Positions 21,569 through 32,939 of a stretch of 64,000 nt of DNA are shown here, in pieces. The notes below the pieces were generated by a model. That model did not search any database. It was not told the origin of the DNA and worked only from the letters and a program-made list of their open reading frames with translations. Made by a program: the position numbers and the translations under genes. This stretch comes from Nereocystis luetkeana (Eukaryota > Sar > Phaeophyceae > Laminariales > Laminariaceae). Location of the stretch: positions 186,001 to 250,000 of the forward strand of contig JARUPZ010000026.1 of the NCBI GenBank assembly GCA_031213475.1. The letters run 5' to 3'. The stretch's first letter is position 1, and each line of letters begins with the position of its first letter.

Positions 21569-24374
21569 CAGGGATCTGTACGGCTATCCGTCCGTGCACG
21601 GTGCGGTTTTTTCTAATCCATAATCCTACGGTCCGGTTCGGTGCGGTTTTAAATAATCGGAAATCTTAGGGTGCGGTTCGGTGCGGTTTTCAGGTATTGT
21701 AAATCCTACGGTGCGGTTCGGTTTTGAGATATATCCTACGGTGCGGTTCGGTGCGGTTTTCAAAAATCGGAAATCCTACGGTGCGGTTTGGTGCGGTTTT
21801 CAGATATTGTGAATCTTACGGTGCGGTTTGGTTTTGTGATAAATCCTACCGTACGGTTCGGTGCGGTTTTCAAAAATCGAAAATTTTACGGTGCGGTTCG
21901 GTTCGGTTTCAGAGAATCGGAAATCTTACGGTGCAGTTCGGTTTAGTGATATATCATACGGTCCGGTTCGGTTCGGTTCCCCGTTGAATCGGTTTTTCTA
22001 CGGTGCGGTTCCAATCCCCGTAGGGAAAACCGTACGACACACGTTTTTCTCCACGGTGCACCGTATATATAAACCGTACTAAAGCGCGGTTTCGTACGGT
22101 TCTCAGGCTTTTATCGGGGCACTATAACGAAACCGCTGTTTCTCTACGGTGCACCGTATGAATGAACCGTACGAAACCGCGGTTTCGCACGGTTTCTGAC
22201 GCTTTCTCGGGGCTCTACGTAAAGCAAGCGAGCGCTGCTGCACAAGCAAGCTCTGCTGCAAGCAAGCGCTGCCGCAAGCAAACGCTGCTGCAAGCAAGCG
22301 CTGGCGCAAGGAAACGTTGCTGCAAGCAAGTGCTGCTGCAGGCAAGAGAGCCACCTCAAGCAAGCTCTGCTTCAAGCGCTGTTGCAGGCGCTGCTACTGC
22401 TTGCGGCTGCTGCTGCTGCAAGCGCGCGCACCCTTGCCGCCACGCTCCTGTGATGTTCGCCGCTCCGATCCCTTCTCAGGTAGAAAGGACAACCGAGAAG
22501 GAGGGCCGATATTCTCGTTGTGGCGGCGTTGCTTACACAGTGAGTATCGAGGAGTGCAAGTTAGATCGCACGTCTGCCTGTTGGTGCTGGCTGCTGCTTA
22601 CTGCTTCTGCAGCTTGCTGCTGCTGCTGTGCTGTGCTGCACAGGTAGGTACTGCTGCTTACACGCCTTCTGTTCTGCTCGTTGGATGCTGCAAAAGTGCT
22701 GCCGCTGCTGCAAGTGTGTATTTTTCAAACATGAGTATCCAATATTGTGCAATTTTTCGTCTCCGATTATGCGCATGGCGGCAAAGGCTTTCGATTTTGA
22801 CTATGTCTCCGACGGAAATCCTTGATACACAAAAATATTATGCGCAGGCACTCTGATGTTTCTGATAATTGTTTTCAGTTTTTACAGATACCCAATTTAT
22901 TTCCGGTATTTGAATATGACTTATTTCCTATTTTCCGGCAGGTGTACCTCCGGAGATTCGGAGTATACCAGGTATAATATATCAGAAATATATAAATATA
23001 AACACCTTAGACCTATGCCAATGGTACAGCGAAGTTGCAATAAAAAGTTTGAATTTCAAAGATACCCGCCAAAAAAAATCAGAACACGCTTCCTATGGGC
23101 CACGTAAAAAAAAAAAAAGTTCCTAACTTTTGGAAAAGCCCGAAAAAACTAATCTGGGGCCGATGTTGGGCCAACATCGGCTTGAGAAAAACTCAGGCCG
23201 ATCTTTGGTTCGAAGCGGCGAGATTCCGAGCCCTCGACAGACATCGATCAACAAAACCAACGATTGCGTCATGAATTCTGAACGGAGTGCGCTCGTTAGG
23301 GGCTCCGACCCACCCTAGGGTCACCGTCTTCACACCAAGGCCGGTGTCATGTGGCGGCAGCTGACCAGGCGTGTGATAAAAAGACATTTGGCCGCTGGTT
23401 TGCACAAGACAGAAGACAAAACTTCTCCATCCGTCTCGAATGGCAAAAAATATACTTTTTTTCAGGTTTGGGAGGATACCGTAGGACGCCGCCGGCAAGC
23501 TCTCACCCCCTAGACCATGGATCCTCCTGATATCTTCGAGGCCGTCATCTATATTCGTTGGGCTTGCCAGATACCGAGTGGGTTGGCCGTGGGCTGAGTC
23601 TATGTGGAGATCGAGCGTCGATCGTCGCACGAGCTCGTTTCGATCACCGTGTTGACAATTTGCGACCAGAAAAACACAAATTGCGCCGCCTGCAGCCGTT
23701 GGGGGAAAAAAAAGAAAAAATCAAACTTTTTTCTCTTTTTTTCCCACAGCGGCGGTACGAGAAATTTTTCGGCTGTTTTTTTAAAGCGATATATTTGAAA
23801 AAAAACTTTTGAACTTCGCGTTTCCATTGGCATACAGTAACCTTTTTTTGGTGTTTCAACCACAGAAATATTCAACATATGAAATACCATAAGACCAACC
23901 AAGCCAGCGGGATCACTTTTGACACGAAACCGTGCCGAAACCGTCATGAGCCGTGCGAAACCGTGACCCTGTTGCACCGTTCCGCGACCGATGGAACGGC
24001 GGTTTTTCTACGGTTTCAAGTTAACCGCACCGTTAAATAAACGATCGAAAGGTTTTTGGCACCGCCTCTTGACGCACACGGTGCGGTTCGATTTTGTGAT
24101 ATTTCCTACGGTGCGGTTCGGTGCGGTTTTCAAACATCGGAAATGCTACGGTGCGGTTCGGTGCGGTTTTAGAAACTCGAAAATCTAACGGTGCGGTTCG
24201 GTTATTTTCGAAATCCTACTGTCCGGTTCGGTGCGGTTCTCCTATTTCGTAAAACCTACGGTGCGGTGCGGTGCGGTGCGGTTTTCCAGGAGGCAAAAAT
24301 CATACGGTGCGGTGCGGTGCGGTTAACCGAACCGCACCGAACCGATAGGAAAAACCGCACCGTAAAGAACCCTG
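21569..24374. mobile_element. hAT-B, 2.8-kb hAT-like element with subterminal repeats
   Basis: Ends CAGGGATCTGTACGG (21569) and CCGTAAAGAACCCTG (ending 24374) are inverses with few mismatches. Flanking 8-bp sequences GTATTTTC (21561-21568) and GTGTTTTC (24375-24382) differ at one base, as expected of an old target duplication. Both ends carry arrays of CTACGGTGCGGTTCGGTGCG words (about 21600-22030 and 23930-24360). The interior has GCTGCTGCAAGCAAGC triplet-rich DNA (22215-22460) and one 145-codon minus frame (23193-23630) without recognised domains. No hAT transposase is visible, so it appears non-autonomous. Confidence 0.8.
22215..22720. repeat. CTGCTGCAAGCAAG-rich low-complexity region
   Basis: Repeated GCAAGCAAGCGCTGCTGCAA and CTGCTGCTG words inside hAT-B. 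They produce long but meaningless Ala/Ser/Cys-rich frames on both strands. Confidence 0.75.
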
Positions 24375-24405
24375 GTGTTTTCTTCGTATACAAAAATTAC
24401 AAAGA

Positions 24406-24545
24406 GTCAGTAAGAAACAGGAAAGCTGAGAATGGGTGCGTTTCTTCGCTGAGAATGGGTGCGTTACGCATTGATTTCAATATCGCAACGAATCCCGAAT
24501 TTCAATTTTTCTTGTTGATCTCAGCCTGCCAATCTTATTGCTCGT
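24406..24545. mobile_element. Diverged relative of the TAATAAGAAACAGG MITE
   Basis: It begins GTAAGAAACAGGAAAGCTGAGA and ends with TCTCAGCCTGCCAATCTTATTG-like sequence, mirroring the 3441 element. A 17-bp word, GCTGAGAATGGGTGCGT, is repeated inside. Confidence 0.45.
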
Positions 24546-25085
24546 TTCCCGTGCTGCTGTACCCCTACAACTATTAATACGTACCAGGTACTAGGTATGT
24601 ACGAACTCGGTATAGCTCAGCTGTGTTTCGCATTATATTGTATACCAGGTATACAACAAAACATGTGTATATGCCGGTAAATACAATACCAGGAGTAGTT
24701 TATAAATTTCCAGAATCAACGTACAGTATAGGCAGGAGACGTGAAAAGAAACAAGATTCCTGGCCCAGGTTGGATTTCTTACTTGAGGAAGGGGTCGCAT
24801 TATCTACTGATTGCAGTAGAATAACTCCCGATTTTCTTCTTCTCCCGTTAATCTCAGCCTTCATTACTTAGTGTTCGTTTTTTTATTATCTATAGGTACC
24901 CTGCATTACTTAGGCATGTCGGTTGACGTGTGTGCCTGCTCGTAGCTGTACTGCTGCGAACGTACCAGGTACGTACAGCTGGTACTGAATATCTCAATCA
25001 AGTACTTTGATGGTGTTTTATACGCATGACCTGATCTTATTCTCGTATACCAGGGTTTATTATTTATGGAAGGGAGGTAGACTTG

Positions 25086-25714
25086 TAGAGTTGCACCCCG
25101 TCTGACTGAGAACCGGATACCCGGTGGCGGGTACCCGGAACCGTCGGAACCGGAACCGTCCCGGTCCAACTCACGGAACCGCGGGTATTTGTACCCCGGG
25201 TACCCGGGTACCCGTCAATTTGTGCTATACGGAGGCCCAGACTGGGGTGATACGTTGATTTACACTGCAGTGGCTGTGCCTCTAGACTCTCGCCTCTCGC
25301 CCCTGCAGACTACAGACCGAGAATAGAGAATACCCCTATTAATTAGCTGCCTTGCCTACCACGCCGCCGCTCCAATTCTACATGGGGAGCAAATAGTTTA
25401 TGGTCACCGGGTACCCGGGTACCCGTGTCCACCTTACCACCCCGCCGCTCGAACGCGAAAAGGGGAGCAAACAGTGTATGGTAACCCGGGTACTCGGGTA
25501 CCCGGGTACCCAGATACCCGTGTCGGTCTCATCCGCCGCCGCTCAAGCGCTCAAAGGGGAGCAAATAGTGTGTGGTAACCCGGGTACCCGGGTACCTGGG
25601 TACCCGGGTACCCGTGTCTTCCGGGGCCCGGGTACCCGGTTCCGGTTCCGCCTCAACCGCCCCCCACCCGGTCGGGTACCCGGTTCAAAATTTTGAGGCC
25701 GGGGTGCAACTCTA
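25086..25714. mobile_element. hAT-A, copy 2 (opposite orientation)
   Basis: 629 bp with the same 15-bp ends and interior blocks as copy 1, inverted. Its flanks (TAGACTTG and ATATCTAG) do not form a clear duplication. The number and order of GGGTACCC units differ from copy 1. Confidence 0.82.
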
Positions 25715-26027
25715 ATATCTAGTGCATGGGTTTCCTCTTGTTTCCGAGGTTTTGTTCTTTCAGGAAAGTGATGAGTGGTCAATGATGAAGATCATGCTGC
25801 ACATTGTCGGATGGCAAGGGAAATAATAAAATATTAATACTGCTCTTGTTGCCGTGCCCCCTATCAGGTATATCCCCCAGGGAGGCCTGCGGTCTTTGAT
25901 CGTTTGTGGTTATCGTTGATCGAATCATCGAAATACATACCAGTATATTTTTTCGGTTCGATTCGATAATTGTTTTTTTCATCGAACGATCTATCGAAAG
26001 TTTCGGTAGGACATTGAACAGTGAAGA

Positions 26028-26240
26028 ATCGGTACGGACACTGGTTGGGCTGAATGAGTGTCGACGGGTCGTGTGTGTGTTTTTTTCTTTCTACCCGTCG
26101 ACATCCAGCACAACCAGTGTCCGTGCCGATTCTTTAATCCTAGTAATAGAAGATACAACAAATGCTACAAGTTCTGTGGTCACAAAGATACGCCACAGAG
26201 ATAATACGTTTAGAAAGGAAGAACACGCACACACAACACG
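26028..26240. mobile_element. Foldback element A, pair 2 (compact hairpin)
   Basis: The left arm is shortened to about 26028-26072 (GAAGAATCGGTACGGACACT, then GTGTCGACGGGT). The right arm runs 26090-26240 with the usual TTCTTTAATCC and TGTGGTCACAAAG blocks. The arms are separated only by a GT/T-rich loop. Confidence 0.65.
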
Positions 26241-26274
26241 TGCACACATTTGCTGTCAGCGGTTGTGATGCGCA

Positions 26275-26790
26275 GGTGGCGTGTGTTATCATGTTGATCA
26301 CGTGATCACAAATCGCACAACGCCAGAAAGATGAACGTTCTGTCACAGGACAGAGGACGACCTCCGCGCTTCGACCAGCACCCAGAAGGCTCGAGTCTTT
26401 CATGAAATAATTTTCATAAATAATACCACGTACCAGGTACCTAATTTGACCGTGATTCTGCCGATTCTGCGTTCATCAAATTTAATATTCCATCACAATT
26501 CACATTTCTAAAAAAACATTTTTCATTGTACCACACACATTGCATGGTGCCTGCTGCGGCTGCCTGCTGCTCGCGGCACTTTTCTGTCCCAAGCATGTTC
26601 GTCATGCCCGACAAGAACGGTGAGACAACTCGTCTACCCCAACGGAACTGCAGGCTAGCAGGCTAGAGTCGGCTCGGTGTTTGTCGGTGTGTGTATGCGC
26701 TCCCGAACACGGTCTCGTCTCCGATCAGCGTTTGTCCATCCCGACGAAAAACGACTATTAATAGTAATAAACTACACACGGCTTGTCTCG
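26275..26790. repeat. Repeat R1, copy 2
   Basis: Sister of the 4365 copy in the same orientation. It carries TACCAGGTAC near 26433 where copy 1 has none, and ACTATTAATAGTA near 26758 where copy 1 has a TACCAGGTA near 4909. Confidence 0.7.
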
Positions 26791-27085
26791 TTTGTTTTTG
26801 TTTTCTCTTCTCTTTGTTTTCTTTCGTTTCTCTATTTCATAGAATGCGTATGTCGTGCCTGTCGTACCTAGTATGATGACATGGCATGGCATTGCCCACT
26901 GCTGTGCTTACTGCGTACTGGTACGTGGCAGCGTAGTATCTCTGTGGCGTACCAGGTAGCTTTGTGACCACACTGCACATAACTTGTACCCGGTATCTCT
27001 TCTAGGATTGAAGAATTGGCACGGACACTGGTTGTGCTGGATGTCGACGGGTAGAAAGAAAATAGCACACACACACTGATCTCTT
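26785..27085 (+). mobile_element. Foldback element A, pair 3, left arm
   Basis: Close to the 10385 arm, including ATTTCATAGAATGCGTATGT. It contains extra CCAGGTA (after GCGTA, about 26950), CCCGGTA (after TTGTA, about 26988) and CTGGTA (about 26922) relative to that arm. Its partner arm is at 28078-28156. SINE2, SINE1 and repeat R2 lie between them. Confidence 0.7.
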
Positions 27086-27113
27086 GATTTTTTCTCTTGG
27101 TTTTCTGTCCAAG

Positions 27114-27461
27114 TTTTTTTTTTTTTTTTTTTCTCATCCCATTTATTATCTTCGCACATCTTCTTCTCTCTCTCCTTCCAACTCGTAACTCAGATCCGGG
27201 GTCACATAGCAGGCTCTTCTCCCCCCTTCCCGCTACGGTACGTGCCTTCCTTTTTATCGCGAGAAGGTTTCAGCCTTTTCTTCCCTCGTCGACTCGCATC
27301 GAATTGTGCCTACCCACGCTGCAAGGCGCTCTCAACAATTGAATCCTTTTTTATTTTTATTTTTGCAAATAAAGTCAAAGTCCGACCCTTCTTGGGCTCG
27401 AACCCAGGACTCAAACAAGTAGAATTCGAGGTTAACCACTTGAACCACCGGGGCGACCGGC
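27114..27461 (-). mobile_element. SINE2 (tRNA-derived), full-length
   Basis: On the minus strand it starts GCCGGTCGCCCCGGTGGTTC with an A-box-like TGGTTCAAGTGG (27430-27447) and a B box GGGTTCGAGCCC (27394-27405). The body has ATTCGATGCGAGTCGACGAG and GGCACGTACCGTAGCGGG, and the A tail is read here as a T-run at 27114-27132. These are internal pol III promoter boxes of a tRNA-derived SINE. Confidence 0.8.
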
Positions 27462-27503
27462 TATTTCCCATCAAATAGAGTACAATTAATGAACCAGAAT
27501 GAA

Positions 27504-27838
27504 GCCGGCGTCCCCGGTGACTTGGTAGGTGGTCCGCGTGCCTATCAAGATCAATTTTGTGGGTTCATGTCTCACCGAGTGCATGCTCGTGGCTTTTTCT
27601 TGCAAAAAGGAAACTGATTAGCGGAAAGCGCGAGACCGTGAGTTAGCTACATTCGATGAAAATCGACGAGCAGTGGCAATGCTGAGCCCTATGCGCGACA
27701 AAAAATCAAGGCACGTACTGGGGGGGAGAAGGGTGGACACCTGTGACCACGGCTTGTCCAGAAGCTCGTTGGGGGTAAAACCTCCCATGAGTAAGGCGGG
27801 AAAGTAAAAGTGATGTTGAAAAAAAGAAAGAAAAAAAG
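27504..27838 (+). mobile_element. SINE1 (tRNA-derived), full-length
   Basis: The head is GCCGGCGTCCCCGGTGACTT with A-box-like GACTTGGTAGGTGG and B box GGTTCATGTCTCACC. Its central domain ATTCGATGAAAATCGACGAG then GCGCGACAAAA and GGCACGTAC is shared with SINE2. It ends in a GAAAAAAAG-type tail. It lies back to back with the SINE2 copy. Confidence 0.8.
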
Positions 27839-27879
27839 TGAAGCTTTCCTGTTTTGTTTTTACCTTACTGTCCTACTCT

Positions 27880-28078
27880 GTACGTGAAGCTTTTCGTACG
27901 GCAATATGCCCGTGTTCGAAGCTCGAACCCCGTACTGCTCCTGCTACTCTCCGCTGTTTAGCCTGTAGTATAGCCTTATATCGCGAAAGGGACCTTCTTC
28001 TCCGTTGTTGACGCTCGCTCGAGTTTGGTGGCACCGTTTACCGTGTCCATCTTATTACTCTTATTACTGCTGTACTAC
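27880..28078. repeat. Repeat R2, copy 2
   Basis: It matches 5045-5205 (GTGTTCGAAGCTCGAA, GAGTTTGGTGGCACCGTTT) but has no piggyBac-like MITE. It resumes at 28157-28262 after the foldback arm. Confidence 0.65.
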
Positions 28079-28156
28079 TGCTGTGTGTGTGTTCTTCACA
28101 TTAAACCGTTCTTTCTACCCGTCGACATCCAGCACAACCAGTGTCCGTGCCGATTG
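28078..28156 (-). mobile_element. Foldback element A, pair 3, right arm (partial)
   Basis: It contains GTGTGTTCTTCACATTAAAC and the inverted CTACCCGTCGACATCCAGCA block, ending at CCGATT inside repeat R2. Confidence 0.65.
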
Positions 28157-28278
28157 TCCCCCAGAGCTCCAGGAAACGTCGCTCAAGTAGAAGACGGCAT
28201 GCCCAGGATATGTTTGCAAGAAAAATCTCCCAAGATTTCTGTTACATCTCGGGACGAACGTGTACTATACCGATATCA

Positions 28279-28614
28279 TTTTTTTTTTTTTAATCATCAC
28301 TTCCACTTTCCAGCCTAACTCGTAGGAGGTTTTACCCTCGACGAGCTTCTGGACAAGCCGTGGTCACAGGTGTCTACCCTTCTCCCCCCCGGTACGTGCC
28401 TTGATTTTTTTGTCGCGCATAGGGTTCAGCATTCCCACTGCTCGTCAATTTTCATCGAATGTAGCTAACTCACGCTCTCGCGCTTTCCGCTTATCAATTT
28501 CTTTCATGCAAGAAAAAGCCCTTACGAGTACGAGTGCACTCGGTGGGACTCGAACCCACGCAATTGATTTTGATAGGCACGCGGACCACCTACCAAGTCA
28601 CCGGGGACGCCGGC
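28279..28614 (-). mobile_element. SINE1, full-length, minus strand
   Basis: Head GCCGGCGTCCCCGGTGACTT at the right end and T-run (A tail) at 28279. An extra TACGAG word lies in CTTACGAGTACGAGTGC near 28532, compared with the copy at 34852. Confidence 0.8.
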
Positions 28615-28786
28615 AGGTGTACTGTTTATTATATCTTACAAAAGGAGGTAGACATAAAAGGTCGATAGACGTGGTGTATAGGTTTCCTCCGTATACGGAG
28701 ATTTCGAGTTTTATTTCTTGCAGGAATGTTTTGATTGATCAACGTGAAAGCTCATGCTGCACTTTGTCGGATGGCAAGCCTAACCC

Positions 28787-28790
28787 TAAC

Positions 28791-28831
<41 letters not shown>
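28787..28831. repeat. AAT trinucleotide repeat
   Basis: About 14 AAT units following CCTAACCCTAAC. Confidence 0.95.
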
Positions 28832-28944
28832 GAGCCGAGGGTACCGGTAGATTATGGCTACGTACAGCAGTAGTAGATTGCTTACAGATTTATGTCTGGT
28901 ACTGCTGCTGTACTGGTGCTACGAGTATGTGCCTGGTCTACGGC

Positions 28945-29300
28945 AGTATTAGGTACGTGACAAGTCAGCTTGATTTTGAGGCTCAATGCCCTAATTCCGT
29001 GGGCTCACTCCAGCAGTATTTCTTGAAGACGTTTCCTATTTTTCTGGTCTAACTTGAACAGCGGCAGTTGCGTTGTTTAAGAATGGCACAGCAGTTCATT
29101 TTTAAAGTTTCTTTTATCAACCGCTGCAGCTTCTTATCCCAGCGAATTGTCAAAAACGATCTCTCCTCGGGCTTCTGTACACTCTCATCTAATCTCAGAC
29201 CAAGTTCTAAAGTAATCTATAGTACGGATTTTGTTTTGAGCCGCGATTGCTGGCGATTACTTTTCCATCATAATTTTGAGGTTCCAGAAGTATATGCTTG
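28945..29300. repeat. Repeat R3, copy 2 (empty SINE site)
   Basis: Uninterrupted sister of 10885-11478. It runs on to about 29600, where it shares CTTGATCAACG and CAGCGGGCAGAAATCC with 12310-12355. Confidence 0.65.
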
Positions 29301-30900
29301 ATAAATGAGCACCATCTACTATTTATACTGTAGACAACATGTAAGACTCCGCTTCCGCGTTCCCTGTCGTGTGTCTTTCCTGAAGGAAGAATAAGGCCAT
29401 AAAATTTGATACAATAGGGCCGTGTATGACAGTATGACAATGTCTAACACTCAGAGCAGTGGTCTCTTCCCCAACGCAGAAAAAATCGAGAAACTTTGGA
29501 GCTACGAAGAGTCGGTGGTTTTCTTGATCAACGTCATAACATAATTAATACAACAAGAGGATTAATTTCACACAGCGGGCAGAAATCCCCCCCAAAAACT
29601 CAAACATATACATATACCTGGTGTCAAACATATTTGCTGAAAAAAACGCGGCAACAAGATAGTTACCTCCGTTCCCCTCGCTGCCTCGGCAAGGAATGCT
29701 GCGAGGCATGCCCTATCAGGCTTATAGCGAGTGGGGTAGGTCTTTCTGGCGGGTGTAAGGCCGGACTCACCCTCAAGGAGTGATACCTTCTTGCTGCTGC
29801 CTGTGGCCGCGAGGCTCAGGCGGCAGTAGAGTTGGGTCGTACGTGGTGCGTCAGGCACGGAGACCTACGATTCGCGCGTCCTTTGTAGGCAGCTGCGGCA
29901 GAGCAGCAATGCTCAATCGGGGTGTCCGTACGCGGAGGCAGGCGCCACCACAGGCCACACTACGGCACAGTCTATTGCGCCGGTAGGAGGCTGGATTCGA
30001 CGACGAGGGAGGAGGGAGACTGAGCGTCGACGCGCGGGGAAGAGACGGATTGACCTCCCCCTGCGCGAGAATTTTTATTTTTCAGATCAGAACCGCAAGT
30101 GCGAGGAGCATTTGTTTTTCAGGATGACGGAGAAAGGAAATCGACTGGAAGGGAATGGCAACGAGTGCACGCGCAAAGGAGCGGGTGGATTGGGCCAAGG
30201 CGATGAGGCGGCCATGGAGAGCGGCAGGAAGACGGTGCACGGAGACCCATGATCTGCGCGCACACTATCATCACGAGAGAAGCAGTCATAGTTTGTTTTT
30301 TCCTGGTATTGTTTTTCACGAGGCAGAATAGTATCTACCGGTACTTGTTATTAACGTCGTCACTGGTCTTTGTAGTTTAACGAGTTGTATACCCTCCATG
30401 GGGAATAACCTACGCAATTATCAGGGACGTGGTATCATAACTGTGCTGCACCTTTTTGTGTCAGACAATCCAGGAAGAGATAGCGATCGTTGATATTCGT
30501 GTGGTAGTAAGGTTCGATTGCTCTTTTTTTTCACTTGCATATCCGCGAGTCTTCACTCTGACAGCACTCCAAATAGCAGGCAGGTATGCTCATCTTTCGT
30601 TTTCACGACTACCGTGCGTTTCGTACGGTGCAGGCAGCACTTCAGACAGCATCCGCTGTAGTCAGCAGCCACGAGTTGGTTAGTGGTGGGAACGGGGGTA
30701 CTCTTCTATATTATAGTTGAGAGGATATACCGGTGGCCATTTGGTTCAGTTTTGCACATTGGTTTTAGCTTGTGTGCGCTTTTTTCGTCTCGTGTATTTT
30801 GAGGCAGTGGAATTTTCGTTTTTTTTTTCGTTTTTCGGATCTTCCTAGGGCTCCAGCACCTTTTGTGTGACCATGGACTCCTTCGTGAGAGTTAATGTGA
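29301..30900. other. No intact gene recognised
   Basis: Positions 29430-29600 are related to 12215-12370. The rest, including the GC-richer 29800-30060, has short frames without recognised motifs. Confidence 0.45.
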
Positions 30901-31040
30901 GAACAACAACAACAACAACAAATACGTTTAGCCGTATTATGCCATACCCTGGTACGTTTGTGTTGTGGTTATTGTTGTGGTTGTTGTTGTGGCTGTTCTC
31001 ACGTTGTTGTGGTTGTTGTTGTGGCTGTTCTCACATCAAC
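30900..31040. repeat. CAA and TTGTGG simple repeats
   Basis: A CAA run at about 30902-30921 is followed by GTTGTGGTTGTTGTGG-type repeats at 30960-31030, roughly the complement of the first, so a local hairpin is possible. Confidence 0.75.
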
Positions 31041-31204
31041 TCATCGCCCCGACGATACAAGGCAGTCCGTCGTCGCAGGACAGCAGTACCCCAACAACTC
31101 TATTAATAGAGCGGAACAATACTTCGAGAAGAAATAAAAATAAAAACAAATCATAATCCGCATGTGGTGGATGGGTGGTGGTGTCCAAACGACGCACGAC
31201 AACC

Positions 31205-31266
31205 CATGTCTATTTTATTACGACAACCATGTCTATTTTATTACGACAACCATGTCTACTTTATTA
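31205..31266. repeat. 23-bp tandem repeat
   Basis: Units CATGTCTATTTTATTACGAC + AAC start at 31205, 31228 and 31251; the last is partial. Confidence 0.85.
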
Positions 31267-31269
31267 TGC

Positions 31270-32875
31270 CGGGCGGAACACCCCGCTCCTCTCTAGCGCC
31301 ATCCGACCCCCGCGATCGCCCGACCATGTACCATTGCTGCTGCTGCTGCGCTGCCCCCCCCCACCCCCCGCGATTTCTTCGGAAGTTCAAAGGGCTCCAG
31401 CATCCTTGTTTGACCACGGATTCCTTGATTTGAGAGTTACTCCTTGATTTCAGCGGTACTGTTATAACGAAAATAACCACAGCAGCCCTTGGTGTCCCCG
31501 GCGAAAGAATGGGTGACGCCTCTAAAATCAGCGAGCGGGGAGGCGTCGAAAGGTACCCCCCCGGGAACTGGGTGCTTGGTCCCCGGCATCGGGGGGGATA
31601 CCCGGGGGGTGGGGAGTTTTTTTTTCAGTCTGGAGAGGTGTATGTTCCTTTTTTTTCGTGTCCCCTGTTTCGGGCTCCCGTACCACGAGCCGTGGCGGTG
31701 TCCCGGCCCCGCTGGCGTAGCAGGGGTCGTACAAGAACTAGTCTACGGTTGGCCCTTACAACAGCATCACTGGAAGGGGGGACGGGGGGCATATTATTTG
31801 AACATATATATACAAAACAGGTATATGAAGGGTGCCTCCGTTGGAGGTGTCGGCCTTTTGGGCCAGCCGAAGCTGCCGCCGCGGCGTACAACTTGATGCT
31901 TTTCTTCTTTCCCAATACTAATTATATTTTTTTCAAGCTCAGTAATAGTCGACGCCAATATGAAAAGTGCCTCCATTGGTCTCCGTTGGAGTTGTGTTCG
32001 TGTTGGACGGGTTTGGCGACGGAGGCCTTGACGTGCACGTTTTCTTTCGTGATATGTGGCAACGAGGTGCCTCCACAAGCCTCCCCCGCGCCCGCTCCTC
32101 GCAAGGAGAGAGCTTGCAGAAATTGTGAGAGTGCGGGTACTTCTCCGAAGGGTTAGGACCTCCCTGGCGCGCTTGGACTTCATGGCCTGAACGTCAACCA
32201 TTGTGAAGGTCCATCAGTGATGGCGGATCTCATAGACCGGGCATTGTTGAACGTATCTTCATGGTTGGCATTTGTGATCGGAGATTGACGGTATCTACGT
32301 ACCCTGTCCTCCACAAGTACAGCGTGTCGAAGAAATCCAAAGCACGTGTGGGCGGGGTAATATTGCTAGGACAGAATCCCAGCAGACAGGAAGAAACACA
32401 TGGAGTAAAAACCTAAAATCAGAAACGAAAGCCAAGCAGAACGGCCATAAATACGCACGACTCATTCCTTAGCAAAAAATTGGCAGGATTCGGGAGTTTT
32501 GTTCTGTGACGGACGGTGGCCGAGGCTTGAAGTACCATACGTGTTTGTTCCGGAGGTTCTGAAGGTTTCGCCGACGATGCCCATTTAGCTTTGTTGTACT
32601 TACACGTTGTTTCTCCGAAGGGAGGTTAGCCGGGCAGGGAAGTCTGAGCATCCTCCGCTATCCACACGACACCTTGTTTTTGTTTTTTGTAATCGTATAC
32701 CAGGGTACGAGGTATTTAGTTTGTTTTTTATATCTTTCGGTCGTTTTGTTTTGTTTTTCATCCGATTTAATACATTCGCCCGTCTTTTTCTCTCCCTCCC
32801 ATACATGAATACTCGTACTATTAATAGTACGTAATTAAAAAGGCGGGGTCACAACCTGGTACTGAGCTACAAGCG
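31270..32875. other. No gene recognised
   Basis: G/C-rich homopolymer-containing sequence. A 215-codon + frame at 31509-32156 and its neighbours on both strands look like chance frames, with no domain and low-complexity Gly/Pro/Arg content. Confidence 0.45.
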
Positions 32876-32939
32876 AGCGAGGCACACATGTACGATGACG
32901 ATCAGAGTCAGGCCTCTATCTCGGACCCCCCGCCCCCAC

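Noticed and set aside
27394-27447. Functional tRNA gene
   Set aside because: The A and B boxes belong to a SINE head followed by a SINE body and A tail; no cloverleaf with a clear anticodon arm was found.
31205-31266. CRISPR-like array
   Set aside because: The 23-bp units are contiguous without spacers, and the genome is eukaryotic.
31509-32156. 215-codon frame as a gene
   Set aside because: No motif, low-complexity composition, and open frames on both strands over the same segment.
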